Positions 7,218 to 14,582 of a stretch of 20,325 nucleotides of DNA are shown here, in pieces. The position numbers and the translations under genes were made by a program. Under the pieces are notes generated by a model. The model saw only the letters and a program-made list of their open reading frames with translations. It ran no database searches and was not told where the DNA came from. Numbering within the stretch: the first letter of the stretch is position 1; each line of letters opens with the position of its first letter. The DNA comes from Pseudomonadota bacterium (lineage in GTDB: Bacteria > Pseudomonadota > Gammaproteobacteria > Steroidobacterales > Steroidobacteraceae). Location of the stretch: NCBI GenBank assembly GCA_023433705.1, contig JAEYUC010000076.1, positions 1 to 20,325 of the forward strand, in the 5' to 3' direction.

Positions 7218-7968
7218 AGCGTTGCCCGCCGGCGCGGGTTTCGAGGTACGACACGCCGTAGAGCCGCTCGAGATGCGGCGCGGCGAGCGCTTCGCCGCTC
7301 ACGGTCTCGACCCGGCCGTCTCCGAACAGCAGGAAAACATGCGTCGCGAACCGCAGGGCGAGATTCGGATCGTGCAGGCTCGCGAGGACGGCCGCGCCCT
7401 GCCGCGACAACGAACGCATGCGCTCGAGGATCCCGAGCTGCTGCGCCGGATCGAGATGATTGGTCGGTTCGTCCAGTAGATAGAGCGCCGGCGCCTGCAC
7501 GAGCAGCCTCGCTATCGCGGCGCGGCGTTGTTCTCCGCCCGACAGCGTGACGAGCTCGCGCGTCGCGAGCTGGGTGAGAGCGGTGTCCGCGAGCGCCTCG
7601 GCGACTCGTTGCTCATCGCTCGGACCCGCGCCCTGCCAGAAACCCAGGTGCGCGAATCGTCCGAGCATGGCTGCGTCGTGCAACGTGCCCTGCGGTGGGG
7701 CTTCGGGATCCTGCGGCAGGAATCCGAGCCGGACGGCGATGTCACGACGCGGCAATTCCCGGATGTCCCGGCCATCGAGCAACACGGATCCGGCGTTCGG
7801 CGCGCGCAGGCCGGCGAGCGTGCGCAGCAGCAGCGATTTTCCCGCGCCATTTCCGCCGAGCAGGGCACAGATGTCTCCGGGCCGGATCGCGCAGTCGAAG
7901 CCATCGATCAGCACGCGACCCGGAACCGAGATGCGCAGTCCCCGGGCTTCGAGCAACGCCGCGGTCAT
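7201..7968 (-). CDS. btuD: Cobalamin/metal-chelate ABC transporter ATP-binding protein (BtuD/FecE-like)
   Basis: This 255-residue protein is a complete ABC ATPase: Walker A GGNGAGKS (38-45), Q-loop Q86 in LPQ, signature LSGGEQ (142-147), Walker B ALYLLDEP (161-168), a D-loop NHLD and switch H199 in SLHDPN. The sequence is of the BtuD/FecE/HmuV class that works with FecCD-type permeases. Vitamin B12 is favoured because the btuB riboswitch operon lies 1.6 kb away and a FecCD permease lies at 11776-12759, but heme or siderophore cannot be ruled out from this subunit. The ATG overlaps the stop of the upstream putative protease (7965-7968), giving tight coupling. The partner permease is not adjacent, which is unusual for this family. 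Confidence 0.8.
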   Translation of the reverse strand: MTAALLEARGLRISVPGRVLIDGFDCAIRPGDICALLGGNGAGKSLLLRTLAGLRAPNAGSVLLDGRDIRELPRRDIAVRLGFLPQDPEAPPQGTLHDAAMLGRFAHLGFWQGAGPSDEQRVAEALADTALTQLATRELVTLSGGEQRRAAIARLLVQAPALYLLDEPTNHLDPAQQLGILERMRSLSRQGAAVLASLHDPNLALRFATHVFLLFGDGRVETVSGEALAAPHLERLYGVSYLETRAGGQRFMAPG

Positions 7969-8738
7969 GGTTCCGTCCAGCCGATCTCGGCCGCCGTTTC
8001 CGGACCCACCACGACCGCCTTGAGCGACCCCGGCATCTCGAAATTGTGGGCATCGACCGCGCGCCGGCCGGCCATGATCTCGGTGAACACCTGCGGGTGA
8101 CGCGGCTCGCGGTCCGGCTCGGCATACCCGGCGGGGTAGTGAGGCGCGAGCGTCGCCGGATCGTATTTGTCGGTCGCGCCCAGCGTATGCAGGACTTCGT
8201 GCGCGATCACCACGTTGTTGGTCGCCGTCATCCGGTCGCTGGCGAACGCGTGCACCACGCCCACCAGCCCCTTCTGCAAGCCAACGGAATGCGGCACCGT
8301 CCGCGAGAAGGCGGGATCGTGAAACAGCACGAACACGCGGATCTGCGGAGTCGCATGGCCGGGTGCGTTCGCGTTCCGCCGCGCGTACAGGCGAAGCCGC
8401 AGGCTCCACCACATCCGCTGCAGGACATTCGCGCCGGGCGCCAGTTCGGGAGGCAATTCCTTCACCTCGGGAAACAAATCGACGCGCACCGGCCGGTCGA
8501 GCGCGACACCGAATTCCGCGGCCTCGCGATTGATGAAGGTCTCGATGTCGGCGACTTCCCGCGGCGTGAGCCTGTCGAGCCAGGCGGCCACCGCCTCGTT
8601 ACCCTCGCCGTTGATAGGGAATACGCCTATCCAGAGCGTCTCGTCCCAGTCGGTGGTACTGAAGCGGTCGTACCAGGTCGTCCAGGCCGCGATACCAAGG
8701 ATCAGCAGCAGGATCGCGATGCGCAGCCGGCGCCACAT
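7965..8738 (-). CDS. Putative membrane-anchored metzincin-type zinc metalloprotease, uncharacterised
   Basis: I do not recognise a named family. The 257-residue protein begins with a signal anchor (about 4-22, RLRIAILLLILGIAAW in the core), so the rest should be periplasmic. It has a full HEVLHTLGATD motif: H180, E181, H184, G187 and D190. That is the HExxHxxGxxD metzincin signature with Asp as third zinc ligand, as in snapalysin-type enzymes. A candidate Met-turn, EIMAG with M222, follows 32 residues later, in the right order. The gene sits between pdxH (13 bases upstream) and the btuD-like gene (4-base stop/start overlap). Function and substrate are unknown. Protease activity is inferred from the motif; an inactive relative is possible, although no catalytic residue is missing. 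Confidence 0.75.
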   Translation of the reverse strand: MWRRLRIAILLLILGIAAWTTWYDRFSTTDWDETLWIGVFPINGEGNEAVAAWLDRLTPREVADIETFINREAAEFGVALDRPVRVDLFPEVKELPPELAPGANVLQRMWWSLRLRLYARRNANAPGHATPQIRVFVLFHDPAFSRTVPHSVGLQKGLVGVVHAFASDRMTATNNVVIAHEVLHTLGATDKYDPATLAPHYPAGYAEPDREPRHPQVFTEIMAGRRAVDAHNFEMPGSLKAVVVGPETAAEIGWTEP

Positions 8739-8751
8739 GCGTCGAGAGCGC

Positions 8752-9438
8752 CTAGGGCTGCAGCCGGGTCGCGGTCCAGGCGCCGGCCCGGAAACCGGCG
8801 CCGGCGGTAGTTAGCGCGCGGGTCCAGCGCGCCCGCTCGTGGATGCGCGCGGCGCCTTCGACCCACAGCTCGACCGCGTCCGCCCACACGTAGTACCCGC
8901 CCCAGAACGGAGGTCGCGGAATCGCGACTGGCGGTTCCTGGTTCGCGTTGTCGGCGGCCGGATACGGCGCGCCGAAACGTTCCGCGGCCGCGCGCACGGC
9001 GGCGTTGAGCTGCTCGCGCGAGCGTAGCGGCTGGCTCTGCGCGCTGGCCCAGGCGCCGATGCGCCGCTGCCAGTGACGCGAGGCGAAATACTCGTCGCTT
9101 TCGACGGCCGGCGCCTTGACGACGATGCCTTCGATGCGGATCTGCCGGTGCGCGTGATCCCAGTGGAAAACCAGCGCGGCGCGGGCGTTTTCCGCCAGTT
9201 CGCGTCCCTTGCGCGAGTCGTAGTTCGTCACGAACGAGATGCGTCCCTGTTCGACGTCGAACTCCTTGCACAACACGACCCGCGCCGACGGATGCCCCGT
9301 GGAAGTCGCGGTGGCGAGCACCATCGCATCCGGGTTGGGCTGCTGGCGCGTGGCCTTGGCCGCCTCGAACCACGCGTTCGCGAGCGCCATCGGTTCGGCC
9401 GGCAACGGGTCCGGCAACAGGTCGTTATAGATCTCCAT
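8752..9438 (-). CDS. pdxH: Pyridoxamine 5'-phosphate oxidase PdxH
   Basis: PdxH is a cytoplasmic FMN enzyme that oxidises pyridoxine or pyridoxamine 5'-phosphate to PLP. The 228-residue protein follows the family from end to end: ARVVLCKEFD (53-62), FVTNYDSRKGRELAENARAA, the FHWDHAHRQIRIEG segment, the ESDEYFASR and RIGAWASAQS blocks, then IPRPPFWGGYYVWADAVELW and a C-terminal R-L-Q-P in place of the common RLAP. Length is normal for the family. It is the first gene of a packed set (pdxH, putative protease, btuD-like). It is divergent from tyrA across 89 bases. The LTT near its C terminus is one of the four CTAACTACC sites. Confidence 0.95.
   Translation of the reverse strand: MEIYNDLLPDPLPAEPMALANAWFEAAKATRQQPNPDAMVLATATSTGHPSARVVLCKEFDVEQGRISFVTNYDSRKGRELAENARAALVFHWDHAHRQIRIEGIVVKAPAVESDEYFASRHWQRRIGAWASAQSQPLRSREQLNAAVRAAAERFGAPYPAADNANQEPPVAIPRPPFWGGYYVWADAVELWVEGAARIHERARWTRALTTAGAGFRAGAWTATRLQP
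8806..8814 (-). repeat. CTAACTACC nonamer, copy 2 (pdxH)
   Basis: On the minus strand these bases encode Leu-Thr-Thr in the RALTTAGAG stretch near the PdxH C terminus, in the same codon phase as the other three copies. Confidence 0.8.
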
Positions 9439-9467
9439 GAGCGTATGTTATCCGTGACGCGGTAGCC

Positions 9468-9496
9468 TTGCAGTCGCACGCGGCAGCCGATAAAAG
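9468..9496 (+). promoter_or_regulatory. Candidate sigma-70 promoter for tyrA
   Basis: TTGCAG (9468-9473), a 17-base spacer and TAAAAG (9491-9496) lie in the pdxH/tyrA divergent gap, about 30 bases before the tyrA ATG. A clear Shine-Dalgarno, AAGGTG, sits at 9519-9524. The boxes deviate from consensus, so this is a suggestion. Confidence 0.35.
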
Positions 9497-9527
9497 CTTG
9501 AGTTGAACGTCCAATACAAGGTGAATT

Positions 9528-10640
9528 ATGAGCTCGCTCGAGGACCTGCGGCGCAGGATCAACGAACTCGACCGCCAGATCCTGGAACTGGTCGGCAAGC
9601 GGCAGGAAACCAGCCGCGAAGTGGCGCGCGCCAAGCGCGCCACCGGCCAGGCGACGCGCGACTTCGCACGCGAGCGCGAAGTGCTCATGGCCGCCCGCGA
9701 AACCGGCAGGGAATGCGGCGTCTCGCCGCAGGTCGCCGAGAGCATCGTGCGCCTGCTGATCCGTTCCTCGCTAACTACCCAGGAGCAGGCGAGCGTCGCG
9801 GCCCATGGTACGGGTTCGGGACGCACCGCGCTGGTCATAGGCGGCGCGGGAAAGATGGGCCGCTGGTTCGCCGAGTTCATGGCGTCTCAAGGCTTCGCCG
9901 TGGAGGTCGCGGACCCGACTGGCGCTCCGCCGGGGTTCGCGCACGTCGCGGACTGGAAGTCCGCGCCGCTCGACCAGGATTTCATCGTGATCGCGACGCC
10001 GCTCGGCGTGACGGACCGGATCCTGCGCGAGCTCGCAATGCGGCGGCCGAAGGGCGTCATCTTCGACGTGGGTTCGCTCAAGTCGCCGTTACGCTCCGGC
10101 CTGAACGCGTTGAAGTCGCACGGCTGCCGCGTCACGTCGCTGCATCCGATGTTCGGACCCGACACCGAGCTGCTCTCGGGCCGTCACGTCATCTTCGTCG
10201 AAGCGGGTTCTCCCGAGGCCACGCAGGCCGCGCGTGACCTGTTCGGCTCGACCATGGTCGAGCAGGTGGTCATGTCCCTCGACGACCACGACCGGCTGAT
10301 CGCCTACGTGCTCGGCCTCTCGCATGCCCTCAACATCGCGTTCTTCTCGGCGCTCGCCGAGAGCGGCGAGGCGGCGCCGAAGCTCGCGAAGTTGTCGTCG
10401 ACGACGTTCGACGCGCAGCTCGACGTGGCGACCAAAGTGGCGCAGGAAAGCCCCGAGCTATATTTCGAGATCCAGAGCCTCAACGACTACGGCGCCGAGT
10501 CGCTCGAAGCGCTCGCGCAGGCGGTCGAGCGGCTGCGTTCGGCGGTCATCTCGCAGGATTTCAGCGCGTTCGAAGCGCTCATGCGGCGCGGGCGCGAGTA
10601 TCTCGAGGATCGCCGTTCCGTCACCGAGCGGCGTGCGTGA
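9528..10640 (+). CDS. tyrA: Bifunctional chorismate mutase / prephenate dehydrogenase TyrA
   Basis: The 370-residue protein matches the E. coli T-protein layout: an AroQ-type chorismate mutase domain (about 1-90; LRRRINELDRQILELVGKR with the catalytic Arg and Lys positions, then a second helix) fused to a prephenate dehydrogenase domain with an NAD-binding VIGGAGKMGRWF (103-114), VIATPLG (154-160), LHPMFGPD (205-212) and the LGLSHALNIAF helix. It turns chorismate into prephenate and then 4-hydroxyphenylpyruvate for tyrosine synthesis. Length is essentially that of E. coli TyrA (373). ATG 9528 has a good ribosome binding site. The stop overlaps the start of the diguanylate cyclase by four bases. 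LTT at 82-84, in the inter-domain region, is one of the CTAACTACC sites. Confidence 0.96.
   Translation: MSSLEDLRRRINELDRQILELVGKRQETSREVARAKRATGQATRDFAREREVLMAARETGRECGVSPQVAESIVRLLIRSSLTTQEQASVAAHGTGSGRTALVIGGAGKMGRWFAEFMASQGFAVEVADPTGAPPGFAHVADWKSAPLDQDFIVIATPLGVTDRILRELAMRRPKGVIFDVGSLKSPLRSGLNALKSHGCRVTSLHPMFGPDTELLSGRHVIFVEAGSPEATQAARDLFGSTMVEQVVMSLDDHDRLIAYVLGLSHALNIAFFSALAESGEAAPKLAKLSSTTFDAQLDVATKVAQESPELYFEIQSLNDYGAESLEALAQAVERLRSAVISQDFSAFEALMRRGREYLEDRRSVTERRA
9771..9779 (+). repeat. CTAACTACC nonamer, copy 3 (tyrA)
   Basis: These bases encode Leu82-Thr-Thr of TyrA, in the segment joining the chorismate mutase and dehydrogenase domains, in the same codon phase as the other copies. 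Confidence 0.8.
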
Positions 10641-11746
10641 GCGTACGCGATCCCTACGGGGGGACCGTCGAGGAGCTGCGCGCGCGGCTGCGCGCGCTCA
10701 CGGAGGAAGTGGCGCGCAACGAACTACTGTTGCGCAAGACCCAGGCGCGCGAGATCGAACTGCTGCGCGCCCACTCGCTCGGCGAGCTGTTCGAGCGCAT
10801 CGTGACCGGGCTGCGTGACGCCTACGCCCTCGATTTCGTCTCGCTCACGCTGTTCGATCCCCAGTACGAACTGCGCCACCTGTCGGGCAACGAGAATCTT
10901 TCGAGCGCCGTCATCGGGAACGTGCGCTTCGTCGAAGCGGCCTCGGCCCTCGCGCCGCGTCTCGCGCAATTCGACCGGCCCTGGCTGGGTCCTTACAACC
11001 CCGCGGATCACGAGCAGTTCGTGTCGCGCGGTCTCGGGAGCGGCAGCGTCGCGCTGATTCCAGTGCCACGGGACGACCGCGCGATCGGAGTGATCGCATT
11101 CGGCAGCCGTGACCCGGCGCGCTTCACGAGCGACCTCGCCTCCGATTTTCTCGCGCACCTCGGCGTCATCGTCGCGATCAGCCTGGAAAACGCGGTCAAT
11201 CGCGCGCGCCTCGTGCGCAGCGGTGTCACCGATTTCCTGACCGGTTGGCACAACCGCCGATATTTCCACAACCGGCTGCGTGAGGAACTCGCGCGGGCCG
11301 AGCGCACCGGCAAGACGCTCGCGTGCCTGATGATCGACATCGATCACTTCAAGGAGATCAACGATCGGCACGGCCACCTCGCGGGTGACGAGGCGCTCAA
11401 GGAAGTGGCGCGGCGCGCGGAAGCGGAGATCCGCGCGGGAGATACCGGCGCGCGTTTCGGCGGGGACGAATTCGCGATCCTGCTGGCGGGCGTCGAAACC
11501 GAGCACGCGCTCAAGCTGGCCGAACGCATCCGGCAGGGCGTCGCGGCCACGCCCATCCGGGTTCCGGACGGCTCGCACGTGAGCGTGACGCTGTCGCTCG
11601 GGCTCGCCACCGCGCGGCCGCAGCCGCGCTCGCGAGACTACAAGGGGCAGGCCGAACGACTGATCGCCGAAGCCGACGCGGCGCTGTATCGCGCGAAGAG
11701 CGCCGGACGCGACCGCATCGAAGTCGGCGCGCACGTCGTCGGCTGA
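10637..11746 (+). CDS. GAF-GGDEF diguanylate cyclase
   Basis: The 369-residue soluble protein has a coiled-coil-like N terminus (about 10-45), a GAF-type sensor (about 46-190) resembling the DUF484 group, and a GGDEF domain (about 195-365). The active-site motif GGDEF is intact at 275-279 and an RxxD inhibitory site (R266-D269) stands five residues before it, so it should make cyclic di-GMP and be feedback-inhibited. DxLTG is present as TDFLTG (198-203), and IDIDHFKEINDRHGH carries the metal/nucleotide residues. No transmembrane segment or EAL domain is seen. It starts at GTG 10637 within the tyrA stop (GTGA overlap), so expression is probably coupled to tyrA. The ligand of the GAF domain is unknown. 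Confidence 0.9.
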   Translation: MSVRDPYGGTVEELRARLRALTEEVARNELLLRKTQAREIELLRAHSLGELFERIVTGLRDAYALDFVSLTLFDPQYELRHLSGNENLSSAVIGNVRFVEAASALAPRLAQFDRPWLGPYNPADHEQFVSRGLGSGSVALIPVPRDDRAIGVIAFGSRDPARFTSDLASDFLAHLGVIVAISLENAVNRARLVRSGVTDFLTGWHNRRYFHNRLREELARAERTGKTLACLMIDIDHFKEINDRHGHLAGDEALKEVARRAEAEIRAGDTGARFGGDEFAILLAGVETEHALKLAERIRQGVAATPIRVPDGSHVSVTLSLGLATARPQPRSRDYKGQAERLIAEADAALYRAKSAGRDRIEVGAHVVG

Positions 11747-11775
11747 GTCTTTCCGCTGCGGCAGGACGCAAGCCC

Positions 11776-12759
11776 TCAGGCGCGCGCGCCTTCCATTCGA
11801 CACAGCAGCAGCAGGAACACCGGCACGCCTAACAAGGCCATGACCGCGCCCACCGGCAACTGCCGCGGCGCGGCCACCGTGCGCGCGACGAGATCGGCCG
11901 CGGCCAGCAGCGCGCCGCCGGCGAGCGCCGCGGCCGGCACGACGATGCGGTGCGCGGCCGTGCGGAACGCGAGCCGCACCAGGTGCGGGATCACGAGGCC
12001 GATGAAACCGATGGTGCCGCCCTGGATCACGGCGCCCGCGGTCAGCAGGCCCGCGAGCAACACGATGAGGATGCGCCACCGGGCGAGATCGAGGCCCAGG
12101 CTCTGCGCCGTCGTTTCACCCGTCGCGAGCACGTCGAGCGGTCGCGCGAACAGCGCGACGACGAAGGTCGCGAGCGCCGCGGCGCCGACCATCAGCCACG
12201 GCGCCGCCGCCCAGCCGATATCTCCGGCGAGCCAGAACATCATGCCGCGCAACTGTCCGTTGTCGGCGAGCACGAGCACGAGCGTCACGAGCGCGCCGCA
12301 GGCGCTCGCGATCACGACGCCGGTGAGCAACACGCGCACCGTCGCTCCGCCGCGCGACAGCGCCAGGACCAGCAGGGTCGCGAGCATCGCACCCGCGGCC
12401 GCCGAGCCCTGCACCAACCACAACGACGCTCCGAAGAGCAACGCGCACAAGGCGCCGACCGCGGCGCCGCCGGAGACTCCGAGCACGTACGAATCCGCGA
12501 GAGGATTGCGAAACAGCGCCTGCAACAACACGCCTGCGAGCGCGAGCAGCGCGCCGATCGCGAATGCCGAGACCAGTCGAGGCGCGCGCAGCTCCAGCAC
12601 CACCGTGCGGGCCGGCTCCGCGGGATCGCCGAACAACGCGGCGAGTCCTGCGTGCACGCCGACATCGGTTGATCCGGCGAGCAGGCCGAGGGCCGCGATC
12701 CCCAGGGCGAGCGCGATCAGCAGCACGAACAGCAGGGTGGTCGATCGGCGCAAAGTCAT
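11776..12759 (-). CDS. btuC: FecCD-family ABC permease, probable cobalamin permease (BtuC-like)
   Basis: The 327-residue integral membrane protein is nearly all hydrophobic helices, in the roughly ten-helix pattern of BtuC/FecCD permeases. Family landmarks are RAPRLVSAFAIGALLALAGVLLQ, RNPLADSYVLGVSGGAAVGA, and GTIGFIGLVIPHLVR, the cytoplasmic loop that contacts the ATPase. It would form the dimeric channel served by the BtuD-like ATPase at 7201-7968. B12 is inferred from context; siderophore or heme transport remains possible. It stands alone on the minus strand, convergent with the diguanylate cyclase gene (29 bases) and divergent from rppH (68 bases). No riboswitch or binding-protein gene accompanies it. 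Its LLG uses the rare codon TTA. Confidence 0.85.
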   Translation of the reverse strand: MTLRRSTTLLFVLLIALALGIAALGLLAGSTDVGVHAGLAALFGDPAEPARTVVLELRAPRLVSAFAIGALLALAGVLLQALFRNPLADSYVLGVSGGAAVGALCALLFGASLWLVQGSAAAGAMLATLLVLALSRGGATVRVLLTGVVIASACGALVTLVLVLADNGQLRGMMFWLAGDIGWAAAPWLMVGAAALATFVVALFARPLDVLATGETTAQSLGLDLARWRILIVLLAGLLTAGAVIQGGTIGFIGLVIPHLVRLAFRTAAHRIVVPAAALAGGALLAAADLVARTVAAPRQLPVGAVMALLGVPVFLLLLCRMEGARA

Positions 12760-12791
12760 GCCCCATTCTCCAACAGATCGGGGCCGCTGCC

Positions 12792-12820
12792 TTGTTCAAT
12801 CGGCTGTCACCCGGTAAAAC
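12792..12820 (+). promoter_or_regulatory. Weak candidate promoter for rppH
   Basis: TTGTTC (12792-12797), a 17-base spacer and TAAAAC (12815-12820) lie just before the rppH ATG at 12828. Transcription would start at or next to the ATG, giving a leaderless or very short leader mRNA. Only the boxes are seen; this is tentative. Confidence 0.25.
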
Positions 12821-12827
12821 ATTCCTC

Positions 12828-13376
12828 ATGAGCGACTGGATCGATGGAGAGGGGTATCGCGCCAATGTCGGCATCGTATTGATGCGCGACAACGGCGAGG
12901 TATTCCTGGGCCAGCGAACCGGTGGACGCGGCTGGCAGTTTCCGCAGGGCGGAGTGCGGCAGGGCGAACAGATAGAGCAGGCCCTGTACCGCGAACTGCA
13001 CGAGGAGATCGGCCTCGAGCGCCGGCACGTCACGCTGCGCGGCTCGACCTCCGACTGGATCCGTTATCGATTGCCGAAGCGCTACGTGCGCCGCGGCCGG
13101 GGCCCGACCTGCATCGGCCAGAAGCAGCGCTGGTTCCTGCTCGGTCTCGCGGTGCCCGAGAGCAGCCTGGACTTCAGCTTCTCGCACACCAACGAGCCCG
13201 AGTTCGACGGCTGGCGCTGGTCAAACTACTGGGAACCGGTGCGCGAAGTGATCTACTTCAAGCGGCCGGTGTATGCCGCCATGTTGACCGAGCTCGCCGC
13301 GCTGGCCTTTCCGGGCGGCGCTCCGCCGCTGCCCGAATGGTGGCAGTCGGAGCTCGCGGTGTCGGTCGAGGCCTGA
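12828..13376 (+). CDS. rppH: RNA pyrophosphohydrolase RppH
   Basis: RppH removes pyrophosphate from 5'-triphosphate RNA ends and so triggers 5'-end-dependent mRNA decay. The 182-residue cytoplasmic protein has the N-terminal GYRANVGIVL, the WQFPQGG lead-in and a complete Nudix box (G41 to L63, with RELHEEIGL at 55-63 giving the metal-binding glutamates), followed by the RppH-specific WIRYRLPKRYVRR, CIGQKQRWFLL and FDGWRWSNYWEPVREVIYFKR blocks. ATG 12828 gives MSDWIDGEGYR; open frame further upstream is antisense to btuC and has no similarity. The next gene starts 10 bases after its stop, so rppH probably heads an operon running at least through the coiled-coil protein. Confidence 0.96.
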   Translation: MSDWIDGEGYRANVGIVLMRDNGEVFLGQRTGGRGWQFPQGGVRQGEQIEQALYRELHEEIGLERRHVTLRGSTSDWIRYRLPKRYVRRGRGPTCIGQKQRWFLLGLAVPESSLDFSFSHTNEPEFDGWRWSNYWEPVREVIYFKRPVYAAMLTELAALAFPGGAPPLPEWWQSELAVSVEA

Positions 13377-13385
13377 GCATCGCGG

Positions 13386-14111
13386 ATGCCGGGACTTCCG
13401 CCGAAACTCGTCGTCACCACCTACGCTCCGGGGCGCCGGACCTTCACGATAGTGCTGCTCGTGCTCGTGATCGTGGCGAGCGTGTACGGGATGTTCGAAC
13501 TCGGGCGTTACCGCGCGGGCCACGATGCCGCGGCGGCCTTCAAGCAGCGCCGCGAGCTGCAGAACAAGATCGAAGATCAGGAAGGCACGATCTCCGAGCT
13601 GCGCGCCACGATCGCGCAGCTCGAGTCCTCGACCGTGGGCCAGTCCCGGGAGCGCGAGGAAGTCCGTCGCACCATCGGCGAGCTGCAGGCCCAGGTGGCT
13701 CGTTTGAACCAGGATCTGGCCTTTTATCGCGGGATCGTCACCCAAAATGCGAACTCGGCCGAGGTAAAAATCCAGCAGGCGCGTATGGTGGCCACGGCCA
13801 CGGCGAACAAATTTCGCATCCGCGTGACCCTGGTCCAGCCCATGAAGCCGGATACGGTGGTGAGCGGTGTCGTCGTTTTGTCGGTCGATGGCGAGCTGGA
13901 TGGAAAGCCCGGGCGTGCGGATTTCGCGACACTCTCGGGCGGCAAACGGCGTGAGATACCCTTTACCTTTCGATATCTCGAAAACATCGAAGAGGAAATC
14001 ACGATGCCTGCGGGCATGAAACCCGAACAACTCATCGTGGAAGTCAGATCCAACCGGCGCGGCGCGGCCCCGGTGCAACAGTCATACGTATGGAGTGTCG
14101 ATCCGCTGTGA
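13386..14111 (+). CDS. Membrane-anchored coiled-coil protein (DUF6776-like)
   Basis: The 241-residue protein has a short cytoplasmic N terminus, one transmembrane helix (about 20-37, TFTIVLLVLVIVASVYGMF), a long coiled coil (about 50-120, rich in Glu, Gln and Arg heptads) and a C-terminal beta-rich domain (about 135-241) ending VWSVDPL. I believe it belongs to the uncharacterised family called DUF6776, found beside bactofilin genes in gammaproteobacteria; that name is from memory. The architecture, a periplasmic rod with a globular tip, suggests an envelope scaffold or an adaptor for the cytoplasmic bactofilin filament encoded 20 bases downstream. No catalytic motif is visible. Function is unknown. 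Confidence 0.82.
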   Translation: MPGLPPKLVVTTYAPGRRTFTIVLLVLVIVASVYGMFELGRYRAGHDAAAAFKQRRELQNKIEDQEGTISELRATIAQLESSTVGQSREREEVRRTIGELQAQVARLNQDLAFYRGIVTQNANSAEVKIQQARMVATATANKFRIRVTLVQPMKPDTVVSGVVVLSVDGELDGKPGRADFATLSGGKRREIPFTFRYLENIEEEITMPAGMKPEQLIVEVRSNRRGAAPVQQSYVWSVDPL

Positions 14112-14131
14112 TCGGGGCCTGGGAGTAGGGA

Positions 14132-14572
14132 ATGTTCGGGCGACGCAAGCAGATAACCACGCGCATCGACACGCTGCTCGGCAGGACGGCGAATCTGAAG
14201 GGCGACCTGGAGTTCTCGGGTGGCCTGCATCTCGACGGTCGCGTGCTCGGCAACGTCCGCGGCACCGCCGAGGACGGGGGCGCGCTTTCGGTGAGCGAAA
14301 GCGGCTTCATCGAAGGCAACGTTCAGGTCACCAATATCGTCATGAACGGGACCGTGAATGGCGACATGTACGCGCGCGAGCGCCTGGTCCTGGGGGGCAA
14401 GGCGCGGGTCAACGGCAATGTTCACTACGGCGTGATTGAAATGGCGCCCGGCGCCGTCATTACGGGCAAGCTCATACCGATCACCCAGACGGCGGAGCAG
14501 GCCGCGGCCCCGGAGCCGGACCGCAAGTCCGACGAGGCCGACGCGGTTGCGACAGCCAAATCCGGCGCGTAG
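14132..14572 (+). CDS. Bactofilin (polymer-forming cytoskeletal protein)
   Basis: Bactofilins self-assemble without nucleotide into filaments that often sit on the inner membrane and localise cell-wall enzymes. The 146-residue protein has the central right-handed beta-helix repeats of the family: GDLEFSGGLHLDGRVLGNVRG, then SGFIEGNVQVTNIVMNGTVNGDMYARERLVLGGKARVNGNVHYGVIEMAPGAVITGKL read in short segments, flanked by a polar N terminus (about 1-22) and a disordered, Ala/Glu-rich C terminus (about 115-146). Length is typical. The start follows the coiled-coil protein by 20 bases, and an M23 endopeptidase gene lies 2 kb away, a common partner class for bactofilins. The erpA ATG is 10 bases after its stop. 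Confidence 0.93.
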   Translation: MFGRRKQITTRIDTLLGRTANLKGDLEFSGGLHLDGRVLGNVRGTAEDGGALSVSESGFIEGNVQVTNIVMNGTVNGDMYARERLVLGGKARVNGNVHYGVIEMAPGAVITGKLIPITQTAEQAAAPEPDRKSDEADAVATAKSGA

Positions 14573-14582
14573 TGTGCGAGAC

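Noticed and set aside
10724..12079. A 451-codon minus-strand open frame opposite the diguanylate cyclase.
   Set aside because: It overlaps the GGDEF gene and the end of the permease gene antisense, and its protein shows no family signature.
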